From the NCBI GenBank assembly GCA_023935145.1, contig CM043698.1, positions 72,812,501 through 72,876,500 on the forward strand: DNA of 64,000 nt, given 5' to 3'. The stretch comes from Bretschneidera sinensis (Eukaryota; Streptophyta; Magnoliopsida; Brassicales; Akaniaceae). The notes under the pieces are model-generated. The model ran no database searches and was not told where the DNA came from. It was given only the letters and a program-made list of their open reading frames with translations. The position numbers and the translations under genes were made by a program. Of the stretch, positions 22,358 to 36,454 are shown in pieces (the first letter of the stretch is position 1; every line of letters begins with the position of its first letter).

Positions 22358-22742
22358 AAAATGGGGGTGGGCAGAGTTTCAGATCTTGATGCGTTAATAT
22401 AATTTGTATTTTTTCTGCGGATGATATGATGGGTGTGGCAGGGGTATTGTTTGTGGCTGAAGACTTTCCAAAAGTATGTGTGGCCGTCAAGTATCTGGTT
22501 TCCTCATTGAGTTTGAAGCGAGATTTGCGGTATTATTTGGGGTTTCAATCTACTTTAGTTATGTGTTGAGTTCGACACCAGGTCTCTCTGGTAGCTTTTT
22601 ATTGGGATTTATGTTTCAGGGGAAGGCTTGTTTGGGATCTATATATTGGGCTGAAATGCAATCTGGCTTGGGGATTTAATTCTAGGATTGAGTTGATGTT
22701 TGGTTGTTGGAGTTTCTGCGCTAATCAGTTTCTGCAGTTTAT
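22358..22742. other. Unassigned stretch with an open but unrecognised frame
   Basis: An open frame at 22476-22679 (67 codons) has no motif I recognise and no clear promoter. It directly precedes a relic of the last squalene monooxygenase exon. Confidence 0.4.
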
Positions 22743-22828
22743 GCTCTATGATACACAGGCACGGTTATAGGGAAGAACATTTGTCTAACTCCTTCAGCCT
22801 TGAGTATAGGAAAAATGATACCTGATGC
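22743..22828 (-). pseudogene. Relic copy of squalene monooxygenase last exon
   Basis: Nearly the same as the last exon of the gene at 24082-24186. The minus strand encodes ASGIIFPILKAEGVRQMFFP and then ITVPVYHRA. No other exon of this second copy is visible next to it, so it is the stump of a lost paralogue. Confidence 0.8.
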
Positions 22829-23199
22829 TGTGTAACACAGTGGAAATATGGTTTCTTACCGGTTTTGACCTTAAATTTCTCATAATGTATACTTTTTCCC
22901 GGGTGTTTACATGTACAAAAATACATGAATTTTCATCACTCAAATGGTTTGTCTCCTGTGATGATTTTTTCTGATTACCATTTCTTAGAACATGTGTTAC
23001 AATGTTTTGCCCGTTTTTTGTACTTGCAACAAATAAATTGATTATCAATAATCAATAAAATATATAAAAATATGAACGAATTGTGTCCTTTTGAGGAGTT
23101 GTGTGTTAGATAAATTTGTATTAAGTATGTCTTGGGCTGATCGGGCTGCCCAACCCAAACCCGAAATCCAATACCCTGAAAATTTAACGGATGTATATT

Positions 23200-23246
23200 G
23201 GGGGTTTATATAGAAGTATGGTGATGTGCTCTTGTACCTTCTCCAT

Positions 23247-23310
<64 letters not shown>

Positions 23311-23660
23311 CCCTCTTTCAGTTTTTTTTTTATCTAAAAAAGGTTTGGTGTGGAAAATAATTGGGGACTCAGGGTAAAAATTGTTCAAAGGGCTGGCGGC
23401 TAGCTTCAAGCAAAATTTTAGATAAGATTAGATTTAGGAAAGTATTCCAGCACCGGTACTTATGTGACATCACGAGACTAATTAAGTTAAATTAACCAAA
23501 ACTTTTAATCTTTCTGTAAGAATTACCAAAACTAAGAAATTTAAGACTCATGGTATTTGAGCATCCGTCACTATATCACCAATTCAGTTAGAACATCATA
23601 TTATTAAATCAATTCTATGTATTGATCCCCATTTTTATCTCAAGATTGTCTTCAGTTACG
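23200..23660 (-). pseudogene. Duplicate of the PR-1 promoter without its gene
   Basis: Matches 62415-62760, the upstream region of the PR-1 gene at the far end of the window. Shared stretches include GGGTTTATATAGAAGT, TTGGTGTGGAAAATAATTGG, GCTGGCGGCTAGC and TCATGGTATTTGAGCATCCG. An (AT)n tract at 23251-23308 interrupts it. The PR-1 coding part is absent on its left side. Confidence 0.88.
23251..23308. repeat. (AT)n microsatellite
   Basis: About 28 consecutive AT dinucleotides inside the PR-1 promoter copy. The remaining stretch to 24081 holds no gene that I can see. Confidence 0.97.
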
Positions 23661-24081
23661 TAAAAGCAAGTCGATTGCATGTTTTTAATCATATTAGTTA
23701 CTCGGTACTGGAAAAATACTATTGTAAAATATCATCCCTTCCTTATAATTTGCACTTGTCAAGTTGATCATTTGAATTTGTCAAGACACTTGTGAAGAAA
23801 TATATTCTTATACTAGACTCAATGTGGGTTGGTTTTGTTTTGTTTGGAAGAAGATGAAGAGACATGTATTGTAACTCAGTTGCAGATTTATTGCCAACTT
23901 AATGAACAAATGCTAAGAATGTTAAATACACAATTTTACTGAAATGATATTTTCTATCTTAATCATAATTATAATCATTACTTAATTGGATTTTTACTAC
24001 AATAAACACTAATTGGAGAAATGGAGCAAAAACAAAAGAAACTATGCTGCTCAATTTCCCTCCAAGTTTCCATATATATAA

Positions 24082-27131
<3,050 letters not shown>

Positions 27132-27200
27132 TTTCGAAGATCAAGTCTGTTCTCTGCTAGCGAATTTCTCACTCTCTTCCTCTTGAGCTGGACTAGTTAC

Positions 27201-27208
27201 TTTTATAT
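27201..27208 (-). promoter_or_regulatory. TATA box of the SQE gene
   Basis: Minus strand ATATAAAA, about 70 bases upstream of the SQE start codon. Confidence 0.6.
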
Positions 27209-27720
27209 GTAAGTTGATGTATTATTGAAATTAAACTTTGTGCCTTTTATAGACCAACAAATAGGAGGTAGAAAATGGACTTGGCATGGAGATCTAGCTA
27301 GAGAGCCTAACACTTTTATTTTAACCTTCTATTCAAGGGGTTGTGCTAGTGTTCAACAAAAGGAGATGAATTATTTATTAGAAGTCACAACTAATTAACT
27401 ATTTTGGTGTCAAATAGTTGGACAAGAAGTTGCATTGGAATAGTACTCCAAGTAAGAGTACTGTAAATTGGTCAAGGTTCTGTAAAGAGCCAAGTAATTT
27501 GGTGAAGAAGTTGTTTTTACGTACGGCCATTAATTAATATAATAGAATATTTTTTTAGTAATAATTTCAGGTTTTCTCATGTTGACAAGTAAATAAACTT
27601 TCCCAATCTTACAAGTAGTAGCAGACAAAACACTAGGATATAACTTTGACGGTAGATGAGACTATATACGGAAAAGAGGATTATTTAGTTAAAAAAAAAT
27701 TGTAAACAATGATCAATTTA
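27205..27720 (-). promoter_or_regulatory. SQE upstream region, copy A of a repeated block
   Basis: Functional copy of a sequence found again at 30811-31094 plus 32678-32840 (copy B), and in its distal half at 63225-63480 (copy C). Shared marks are CCAACAAATAGGAGG, GAGCCTAACAC and TTATTTTAACCTT in the proximal half, and CAAGTTGACAA/CATGTTGACAA, AACTTTGACGGTA and GGAAAAGAGGA in the distal half. Confidence 0.85.
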
Positions 27721-27769
27721 TTAAATATAAAAGAGTGCAGTAAACCAAAAAAAGAGAGGACTACCTCAA

Positions 27770-28430
27770 GACCATATATAGGGAAAAGAGGATTACCTCA
27801 AGATCATTCGCTGAGTACAACTCAAACCAGAATAACACATCATGCACCAAAAAAACACCACCACCTTCAAGATAACAGCCCATAATCACCTAATCAGCTA
27901 AAATTTACATCCAATGGCTTAGGGCCTCGCCAGATCATATTTTACTGAGTCCAAAAACAGAGTATCCTCTTTGCTTCCTTCAGGACTTTCAGCGAATACA
28001 TGGTGGGCATCCAAAAACTGTCATTGCCTTTCAAGACCCAAAACTTGCAGGTAAGTAACCACACTAATATACAAAGCCAAGCTAATAGCTTTAAGATCCA
28101 TCACTCTTCCCACACCCATGTTTGACAATGAACCACTGATATTTTATCTTCTCCTCTTTGAAGAAAAAACTTAGCATACCTAGAGAAAACAACAATCTTA
28201 ACCCTTAAAAATCACATCATTCCTGTTATTACAAACATTGATCTCCTTTGGTTCTACTCCCACTTCAACTGAATAATCTTTACCCTGAAAATTCACATCA
28301 TTTCTGGCAAACCACATTGACCAGATTACAGCAGTAGTAAATTCTGCTCAGCACACAAACAGCTGCTGAACATAAAGTGCAGAACCAGCAAATAGCCCAC
28401 CAATTAAAACATTTTGACCAGATTCTCCAA
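27770..28430 (-). mobile_element. Possible LINE fragment
   Basis: The minus strand near 28290-28340 encodes WSMWFARNDVNFQGK, similar to the Trp-rich segment after the RT of plant LINEs. A second N-N-R-N-D-V-I-F-K-G segment follows, with stops between. No RT core remains. A 40-base direct repeat (ACCTCAAGA..., 27764 and 27795) marks its left edge. Weak call. Confidence 0.35.
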
Positions 28431-29283
28431 GCATAAAAACATTAACAAATTTTAAAAAGTGACAATTGATACTTTATTATTTCAAATTTGTTGTAATTGA
28501 TGTTTTTCTGAAATCAATCAATTTTCCGTCAATTTGAGTCTAAGAAATAATTTTGACTACAAGATCAATTCGATCATACATTAGATGCTATAAAACAATT
28601 ATTTAAAAATCTTTAAGAAGTCTTAAAAAAAACTTAGAAATTTTAAAAAACCTTATAATAAAATAAAATCTGTACAATGTTAAATATACGAGAGATAAGT
28701 TTACAGTAAACCTGTCATCAAAAGAAAATATTTGGTGTTCAAAAGTTTTCTTTTGTAAAAGTAATTTGCCACCATCTCCCATAAATTTAATATTACCCAA
28801 AAACCTAAACAACAAAAACCACTCTCCTTTCTTATTATTATTAATTTAAATGCTTCTTGCTCTGTTTGAATAATAGCACTGTTTGAATTTGCTTTCCATT
28901 TGCTACAAAAATTCAAACTTTTAATTAAGTCTCCTGATGAATCGTAAATTTCATGATAGCTTCAATTTAATAATAGAAGTCCGAATTATGAAAACTCGAA
29001 CAAAAGTAAATTACTAGGTAAAAAGCAATGCTCTACAATGTAGCCAACGTAAAACTGAAAGAAAGACCAGAAAAATATAACTCTCCTGTTGAATATAATG
29101 ATAAAAGTATATATATTTTTTCAATGAGTACTTTCACTTTCATAAGTGGACCAAAGTATGAACATGCTGAAGAAGTAATAAGAAAATTTATTTGAATTAT
29201 CAATGAGTTTGGGTTTATAAGCCTAAACAATCAATCTTGACGGTCCATCCCCTTTTCAGTTGCGCTTGTTTTTAAGCTTATAA
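28431..29283. other. AT-rich intergenic DNA, no gene seen
   Basis: Open frames here (70, 71 and 65 codons) lack motifs and match no family that I know. The right edge is the insertion site of the Harbinger-type element. Confidence 0.6.
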
Positions 29284-30810
29284 GTCTTTGTTTGTTTGGA
29301 CTTATGGACTTAAATTGCAAACTAAACTTAACTATTTTAAAAATGTTGTTTGGCAAAATAAGTCTGGTCAAACAGACTTGTGACTTGTATTAGTATGACA
29401 TGCATCTTATTTTGGCCATAATCCATAATCCCTTTTTTTAATTTCTCAGCCCCCATAAGTCTCCCCAATTTCAATCTTATTACACGGCCCTCGTATTCCT
29501 CAAAAACTCGGCCTTCTCTCTCGTTTCTCTCTCTGTAAATTCTTGTTCAAAACTCGCTGATGACTCCTGGATCTTGCATCGTTCTCGCCTGCGTCTCTCT
29601 CTCTACACATTTTCTCCCTTCGCCTGACAATCAAAACAAGCTCTAGTTTGCAATTTTATGGTTCTCATATCGTCTCATCTCTTTCTTCTCTCTGTTACTT
29701 ATAGGGAATTTTTCATTTTCTTCTTCCTCACATGGATTTGTTCATGGTATTTGTTTATGCTTTGCTACTACTCAAAACCATGTTCTATTAGGATTAATGG
29801 TTGTCGATAATATTGATTAGGGTTTTTATTGAGTATTTACTGGAACTGAAATAGTAGTACAACTTCCTCTCCTCTTTGATTTGACTTCAAAACTAGAAGA
29901 TTTATCATTACACAAAGATTAGAGAAATATTATATTGTTGATGGGGGGTTTCCTTAAGGAAGGACAAGATGTCATTTGCTCGAGTTTAGGATGAGTGGTC
30001 GGCCCCCGCGATTGAGAGAAATATTTCAACCATGCTCATTCCTCTTTAAGGAATGTGATTGAGGGGTGTGTGGATTTCTCAAAGAAAAGTTCCCAATCTT
30101 GAAGCAAATGACATATTTTCCTTTGCAGAGTCAAACATTCATTGTTAGCACACGTGCTTGTATTCATAACTTTGTCAGGCTACGTAGTGCCACAGAGGAG
30201 AATGCTTTGCTAGCTATATGATCGAACCCTGACTTCGTCTCAGAAGGGGTGCCCTTAGAGCCACTGTCCAATTCAAGTGAGGATGTCGAGGATGTATCTA
30301 CCGTGGATGTGAGCTTCATGATTAGAGAATGAGATAGATTCACAAGTGCCATGTGGGCTGTTAAGAGGGTTGAGTAATTTGACCCTAGTGATGCATGAAA
30401 TGAAGTTTCATTTTTTTTTTGTTTAATTTTTTAAATGCACATATGAATTTTATAAATTATATTTGTATGAACTTTATAGTTATATTTCCATGAATTTTAT
30501 TGTATGATTTTTTTTATTTCTATTTCTATGAATTTTATAATATATTAATTGTTTGTGGAAAATAATTTTTTTTTTAATGGATAAATGTAATAAATTTGGT
30601 CATATTTAAAATTAAAACCTAACTATTAGAAAAATATCACCAGTCAATTGTTGATACCAAACATGAATAAAAGTACCAAAAAATTTTGAAATCAGTTCAA
30701 TCAATTTACAATAAACAGATGGAAATCAATCAACTTAATTATAAATAAAAAATTTTACGAATTTGTCACGAGTTATTATACAGTTTTCACGAGTCTAATC
30801 AAACATGGTC
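29284..30810 (+). mobile_element. PIF/Harbinger DNA transposon, degraded
   Basis: Ends are GTCTTTGTTTGTTTGGACT at 29284 and, inverted, GACCATGTTTGATTAGACT from 30810: 14 of 19 positions match. Flanked by TAA at 29281-29283 and 30811-30813, the three-base target typical of this superfamily. A transposase remnant lies inside. Length is 1,527 bases. Confidence 0.72.
29930..30215 (+). pseudogene. Harbinger transposase nuclease (DDE) fragment
   Basis: Encodes YYIVDGGF (the D-G-G-Y/F motif holding a catalytic Asp), a degraded H-S-S-L-R-N-V-I-E-G-like region, FPILKQMTYFPL, and IHNFVRL near the end. Frame changes and stops are present. Confidence 0.7.
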
Positions 30811-31094
30811 TAAGTTGATGTGTCATTTGAAATTAAAACTGTCTTCCTTTTATAGGCCAACAAATAAGAGGTTGAAAATGGATTTAATTGGCTTGGAGAT
30901 CGAGCTACAGAGCCTAACACTGTTATTTTAACCTTTTATTTAAGAGGTGGTGCGAATGTTCAACAAAGACTTATACTAGATATTCGTCAAGGTCCTGAGA
31001 ACAACTATTGGCATACTGCAATTGGTTAATTACTAATATTTAGTTTCTCAAGTTGACAAAAAAGAAAACTTACCCAATCCGACAACTATTAGTA
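30811..31094 (-). pseudogene. Orphan SQE upstream region, copy B (left part)
   Basis: Homologous to copy A from TAAGTTGATG onward (CCTTTTATAGGCCAACAAAT, GAGCCTAACACTGTTATTTT). It has no SQE exon beside it. It is bounded on the left by the Harbinger-type insert and broken on the right by the insertion at 31095. Confidence 0.85.
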
Positions 31095-32666
31095 AGAGTG
31101 ACCATGAAAATCGATGGATTAAGAGATCTGATCCAAATTGGTGTAATAAGTTGGGTTGGATTGAAATTTTTAAAAGTTTGGTGTGATTTAAATTGAAATT
31201 TTTTTGAATTTGGTGGGTAAGGTTGAGTTACGGATTGAAAATTTTCAACATGATCTAAACCGGTAACTAAGTCATTATAAAATGCTCTTCTATCGGATTA
31301 AACAAACTAAGAAGGAAAACACACATAATTTAATTAAAGAAAAAAAAATCAACTGTGAATAAAGAGAATTGAGAATGAGAAGAATCTCATATAGAAATGA
31401 AACATGAAGAGAGCAAATTAAGCTTAGCGAATTAGTTACCAATAATTAGCATAGAAACAAATCAAATGATGAGAGAATATGTATAGGTAGGTGTGAATTA
31501 GTGGGTAGTGAATACTGTGTAACTGTTTAGGTAGTTATTACAGATAAATGATTTTTGAAATGAGTAATATATACTACTTAGGCGGTTATGGTAGATAAGT
31601 AGTTTTTTTTTTTAAAATCGAATGTTGTAATTGATTAGGAAAACATGGGGTGATTATGGGGTGGCTAGTTTTACATTTTTTTTCCCTAATAACACAATAA
31701 ATCTATATTTATGCGGTGAAATTTTTGATATTTCAAAAGGGGGACACCAAAAGGGTATTCTAGCTTTATTAATAGTATAAATATATATTAAAAATATGCT
31801 TATTTTAAGATTGAACATTCATATTTTGAAAAGTTAGTTTAGATTGCAATACATATTTTGTATGTGTATTTAATGAATTACATTCATATTTTAACAAATA
31901 AGTTTGGATTGCAATATATATTTTCATGTGTATGTATATATATATTCTCATTTCTTATATATATATTCACATTTCTTTTCTTTTTTTCCTTAGAAGCCCT
32001 TCAACAACAAAAAAAATAGTTTTCGTCAAAAGAGTCGATTAGAATTTAAATATGCGAGGAGTATGTTTCTTTTTAATACTTTTTAGTTGAAGAATATCGT
32101 TTGTTCTCGTGCAAGTATTTTTTTTGGACTTTCAATATACTTTCTAAAACCTTATTGAATTGATTTGCTTATCCTATAGTCATTCATTTTATGTTTTTGG
32201 TACGATGGAACTTAGTTTTGGAGATTCTAGGACAAAGTCTATACTAGTGTTGAAGTTTTGAAGAATTTGATTGATCAAACACCTTTAAAATCTATTTTTT
32301 TATTAATTTTTGTATAGTTTGTATTAAAGTAAGATTGTTTGAACTTTATGTGAAGTGATTTAAGATACTTAATTTATAAATAATAGTTTATAAGATTTAA
32401 TATATTTTTGTATGGATTTGATCTTAGATCTAATAAATGATGAGTGATTATAGTAAAATATTTTTTTCTTATAGAATACGTTTATATTAAATTTTAAGTG
32501 AAAAAAATACTAAACCAAATATGCAAACCGACCCAAACCAATTTGAATAGGTTGAGTTAAGTTAAGATTGGATGGGTTCATGAGTTGGGTTGGATTAAGA
32601 ATTTTTCAACCTAATATAATTGGGTTGAGTTAATTTTTTAAGCCAACCCAACTCATGTTCAACCCT
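31095..32666. mobile_element. Non-coding Mutator-like (MULE) insertion
   Basis: Flanked by ACTATTAGTA / CTATTAGTA direct repeats (31084-31094 and 32667-32677; at least 9 bases and up to 11), the target length of Mutator-like elements. Ends are weakly inverted: AGAGTGACCATG against AGGGTTGAACATG. Copy B of the SQE upstream region resumes after it, so insertion into that block is clear. About 1.57 kb, AT-rich, rich in GGGTTGGATT-like motifs near both ends, no open frame. Superfamily is inferred from target length only. Confidence 0.6.
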
Positions 32667-32677
32667 AACTATTAGTA

Positions 32678-32840
32678 GACAAAGACAATAAAATAGAACT
32701 TAGATGAGACTTTAGAATTTGGGGAAAGAGGAATGGTTTATTTAAAAAAAAAAAATTATAGGATTAACGATTTACCATGACCTCAAATTGTTCTATGTAG
32801 CAGTAAAATATAGAATTGACTTTATAGTTTGAGGAATTTA
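32678..32840 (-). pseudogene. Orphan SQE upstream region, copy B (right part)
   Basis: Continues copy B: GACAAAGACAATAAAATAGA, AACTTAGATGAGAC, GGGGAAAGAGGAATGG, then a poly(A) run and AACGATTTACCATGA, matching copies A and C. Confidence 0.8.
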
Positions 32841-33739
32841 AGTGTCAAATTTATAGTTTAAGGACCAAATGCAATGAGTTGAAAGTGTTAGGATTAATTT
32901 GGCTCAATTTCTCGTATTTTAAGCCGTAAATACAACTGAAGGTTTGTCTTGTTTCGTAATCCATGCTGAAACATTGGAGAAGAAGATGAGAGAAAGGACT
33001 TAAGGCTGAATTTTGCTTTAAATCACAAAAATACCATTAGTTGGTGAATGCCATTAATGGCTGTAGGGATTTTTGGGAACCACTTTAAACCCTTTATTAG
33101 TAATGGGCTACGCGATAAAGATAAAGATTAAAAAAAAAATGTTATTTTGCAATTTTTTTGGTATTACAAACATACAAAAAATATTTTGTTATATGAACAT
33201 TTCATTTAATTTTTGTTATTTTCGTGAAAATACTTTTACCAGTATATATAAATGTTCAAAATACTTTCTTTAATTTCAATGAAAAATTAAGTAAAATTGA
33301 GAAGAAAGATAAAAATGTGTAGTAAAAGTATTTTTTGTTAAAATTAAAAAGTTATTTTATCATTTCTTTAACTATTTATTACCTAAACTAAGATAAGATA
33401 AAATTATCTCATCATCTTATTATTCTACTTATCTATCTCATCATATCGTCTTCCTCATTCAATTTGAACTGGTAACTTATGTCAAGCCAAACATTTTGAT
33501 CTAGTTCATATATATGATATCTATTAGTTTTTCAATATTGAATTTTTCTACTCTATATTCAATTTGCAAATAGTTTGATTGTCAGAACATTCATTACGTG
33601 GTGAGATGTTTGATGAATATTATTAATTTTCTCAGTTCTGATTAGATGTCAATCTCTCTGGAGCATTCTTATATATTCTCTTTTTTAGGTTATAACAGCA
33701 CCTTGCGTCTCAACACAGTTATTTTGTCATGAAATAATG

Positions 33740-33781
<42 letters not shown>

Positions 33782-33892
33782 CCTTTTCGTGTGTGTGTGT
33801 ATTGCCCCCACAAAAACAAATTTCTAGATCCATCACTAGTTATTATGATGATTCTTAAACATCTAATTAATCATGTGACTGAGAAGATTTTT
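32841..33892. other. AT-rich intergenic DNA with (AT)n
   Basis: No gene recognised. (AT)n microsatellite at 33742-33779. First exons of the SWEET gene were looked for here and not found. Confidence 0.6.
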
Positions 33893-35265
33893 TGTAAGAT
33901 CCATACCCTTGAAATAAGGGTAATTTGATAATTTCCATTTGATATTATAACTATCATGCATACATATAAAAATTGATTTAAAACTCAAGTTTAAAGCAAT
34001 ATTGAGACACAAATTTGAATAAACAGAAGAAAATTAGTTAGAATGCGTCAAAATGATGAAAACTAGATTTTTTAAGCATCATAAGGTTTTAGTTGATTGG
34101 GCAAATGACTGGTACCCTACTGGTCGACTGGACAGTCAAATGGTACATTACCAGTAGACTAGGATTGCCTGGAGCACACCAATCGATTGAGTAGTCGATT
34201 AGTAAGGTATTTTCGTCCATATAAATAGTTTTGAACGACGAAAAACACATTTTCTTCATTTTAAACTCTTTATTCTCTTTCTAAATTTCTCTTAAATTAC
34301 TAAAGAACTTAAGGATTTCATAAACTATTATTGGATTCAATCGTTTAAGAACTGATATCAAGAAATTTTTAAGAAAAACTTTGTGAAGGTAATCTTTACT
34401 TTTCTTATTCTTTCATATAATATTCGAGACTTTAAGAATTTAAATCTTCATATTCTTCTTAAATGAATTTGAATTTGATTCAAGATACAAAGAAAGGAAT
34501 TTAACTAAGACTTTGAATTTGAAACTAAATTGAAACATGCATACATGTGTACATACAATTAACCCACTATAAGGGTTTAAATTAAATTACAAGATAGTAA
34601 TATTATTAAGCATGTCCTTGTTATGTGGAGGTGAAACGAATGTTGGTGATACTGAAAGAAGCGCAAAAGGCAAAAAAGTGATCTACGGATAGCGTTTAGT
34701 GCTTCATGGTAAGTTCACTTTACAGTTAGTAACCGAGAAAAAGTAAGATATGAGTAAAACCTGAAATGAATTATAAGAAAGAAAAGTTAATGAATACATT
34801 ATGAAAATGTTAAACTTGATGAAATACAGGATATAAGTATGAACTTAATTATTAAAAGAAATAAAATTCTCAATGATGAAAAGACTGAATGTTGATGAAC
34901 TAATGTGATTTATATTCTTGAATGGATGTGTAAATCCTATCAATTTGATTATTTTGACAAATTATAAAGTTTTGATATAATTATATAATTTACATGTTAT
35001 TCTTGTACTTGCTTGTGTGTAATTGTACATATGCATTTTCGGGCCATAAGTGTGGAGTATGGTTTGGGGAAGGCCAGAACCATGGCTGGTCTGGATGAGT
35101 GAGTGCCACATGGGGAGATGTCCTCAACAGTTGTATCAGAGACCGATATAGATACCAAAAAATGAATGAAAATACCCATACTATGTATGTGTGAGATGTA
35201 ACGTGAAAAGAAAGAAAAAAATCTATGCATATGCATATTATTTTAAACATATTTACTACTGTTTT
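33893..35265 (+). mobile_element. Ty3/gypsy-type LTR, right end undefined
   Basis: Begins TGTAAGATCCATACCC with AATAAGGGTAA shortly after, similar to the minus-strand start of the solo LTR at 5298-7494. It also shares the GCAAAAGGCAAAAAAGTGAT and CTACGGATAGCG stretch (about 34660). A TATA-like box (CATATAAATAG) is at about 34217-34227. No CA terminus or target duplication could be fixed, so the right edge is only where SWEET intron-like sequence resumes. No coding domain. Confidence 0.55.
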
Positions 35266-35372
35266 AAATTTATGCCTAGCTACCGATTAAATTATTTCCT
35301 TTTTATCGGAATTAAATTAAATTTTATGTCTAGCTACTGATTAAATTTGCAAAATGAAACAATATTTAACAG

Positions 35373-36454
35373 GTATGGGCTTCCTTTTGTGTCTCCAAAC
35401 AATGTTTTAGTATCAACAATCAATGGCATAGGAGCAGCAATTGAGTCTATTTATGTGTTGATCTTCGCACCAAAGAAGGGGAAGGCCAAAAATTTTGGAC
35501 CTTTTATATTTGTGCTGACTGTGTTCACACTATCGTGGCCTCGGTATCAATCTTAGCCCTCCATGGCAACACAAGGAAGCTCTTCTGTGTCTTTGCTGCC
35601 ACCATTTTCATGCATGCCTCTCCTCTATCAGTCATGTTAAGCTCAATTATTTTGTGATTGTGGTCTTTTTCTAGCAAATAATTAAGGTTTCTTTGTCTTT
35701 TTGAATTAGTAATGGCTACCCATGTAAGATGACAACTGTCTTTTATGCCGTAAATGGCCTAATTCACGTGACAAAATTCCATCCCCCTGCACTAGATTCA
35801 GGTTGCAAGGTATATTAGTAGGAAAGGTGCTTCTGTAGGCTACTTAAAAGGGTAAGTTATGATAATTTTATTAGGAGACTGAGGGATATATGCTTAATTG
35901 CATGCCTACTCTAATTGGCAAGACAATCTCCAGCTAAGAATTGAAAATCATATCCTTAAGGATTCTCTAGCTTTGGAGTATATTTTTGGGTAAATTTACA
36001 GTTGGGAAAATGTAAATATTGCTACAGTATAATATATTTACTTGCCTTTGTGCAGAGGATGGTGATTAAAACAAAGAGTGTGGAGTTCATGCCATTCTTC
36101 TTGTCACTGTTTGTGTTCTTATGTGGCACTTCCTGGTTTGTTTATGGTCTTCTTGGTCGTGATCCTTTTATTACGGTAAGCTGTTCTCTTCCTTTTTACC
36201 CTTGTCTGGTTTAAATTGGCAAACAGATTCCTGATGGGAAAAAAGGGTATATTGTTGGTGTTAATTGACAGGTCCCCAATGGTTTTGGGTGTGGACTAGG
36301 GACAATGCAGCTCATCTTATACTTCATTTACCACGGTAACAAGGGTGAATCAAAGAAAGAAACTGGTGAAAAATCCTTGGAGATGGGAACTGAAAAATCC
36401 CATCAGAAGAAGCAGCAATCTAACGCAAATGGTACTCAAGATGAGCAGGTTTAG
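35373..36454 (+). pseudogene. SWEET1-like sugar transporter, 5'-truncated pseudogene
   Basis: Three exons of a SWEET (MtN3) sugar transporter. 35373-35636 encodes YGLPFVSPNNVLVSTINGIG and ALHGNTRKLFCVFAAT. 36056-36175 is exactly 120 bases, [18 protein letters not shown] to YGLLGRDPF. 36272-36454 encodes VPNGFGCGLGTMQLILYFIY plus a hydrophilic tail and TAG 36452-36454. Exons for the first three membrane helices are missing. The first exon here has a frameshift near 35534 (VFTL to VASVS) and its donor reads ATG|TT in place of GT, so a working transporter is not expected. The acceptor before 35373 and the later splice sites are intact. The gypsy LTR lies just upstream. Confidence 0.9.

Noticed and set aside
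29033..29230. 65-codon minus-strand frame
   Set aside because: AT-rich hydrophobic translation with no motif, start context or splice support.
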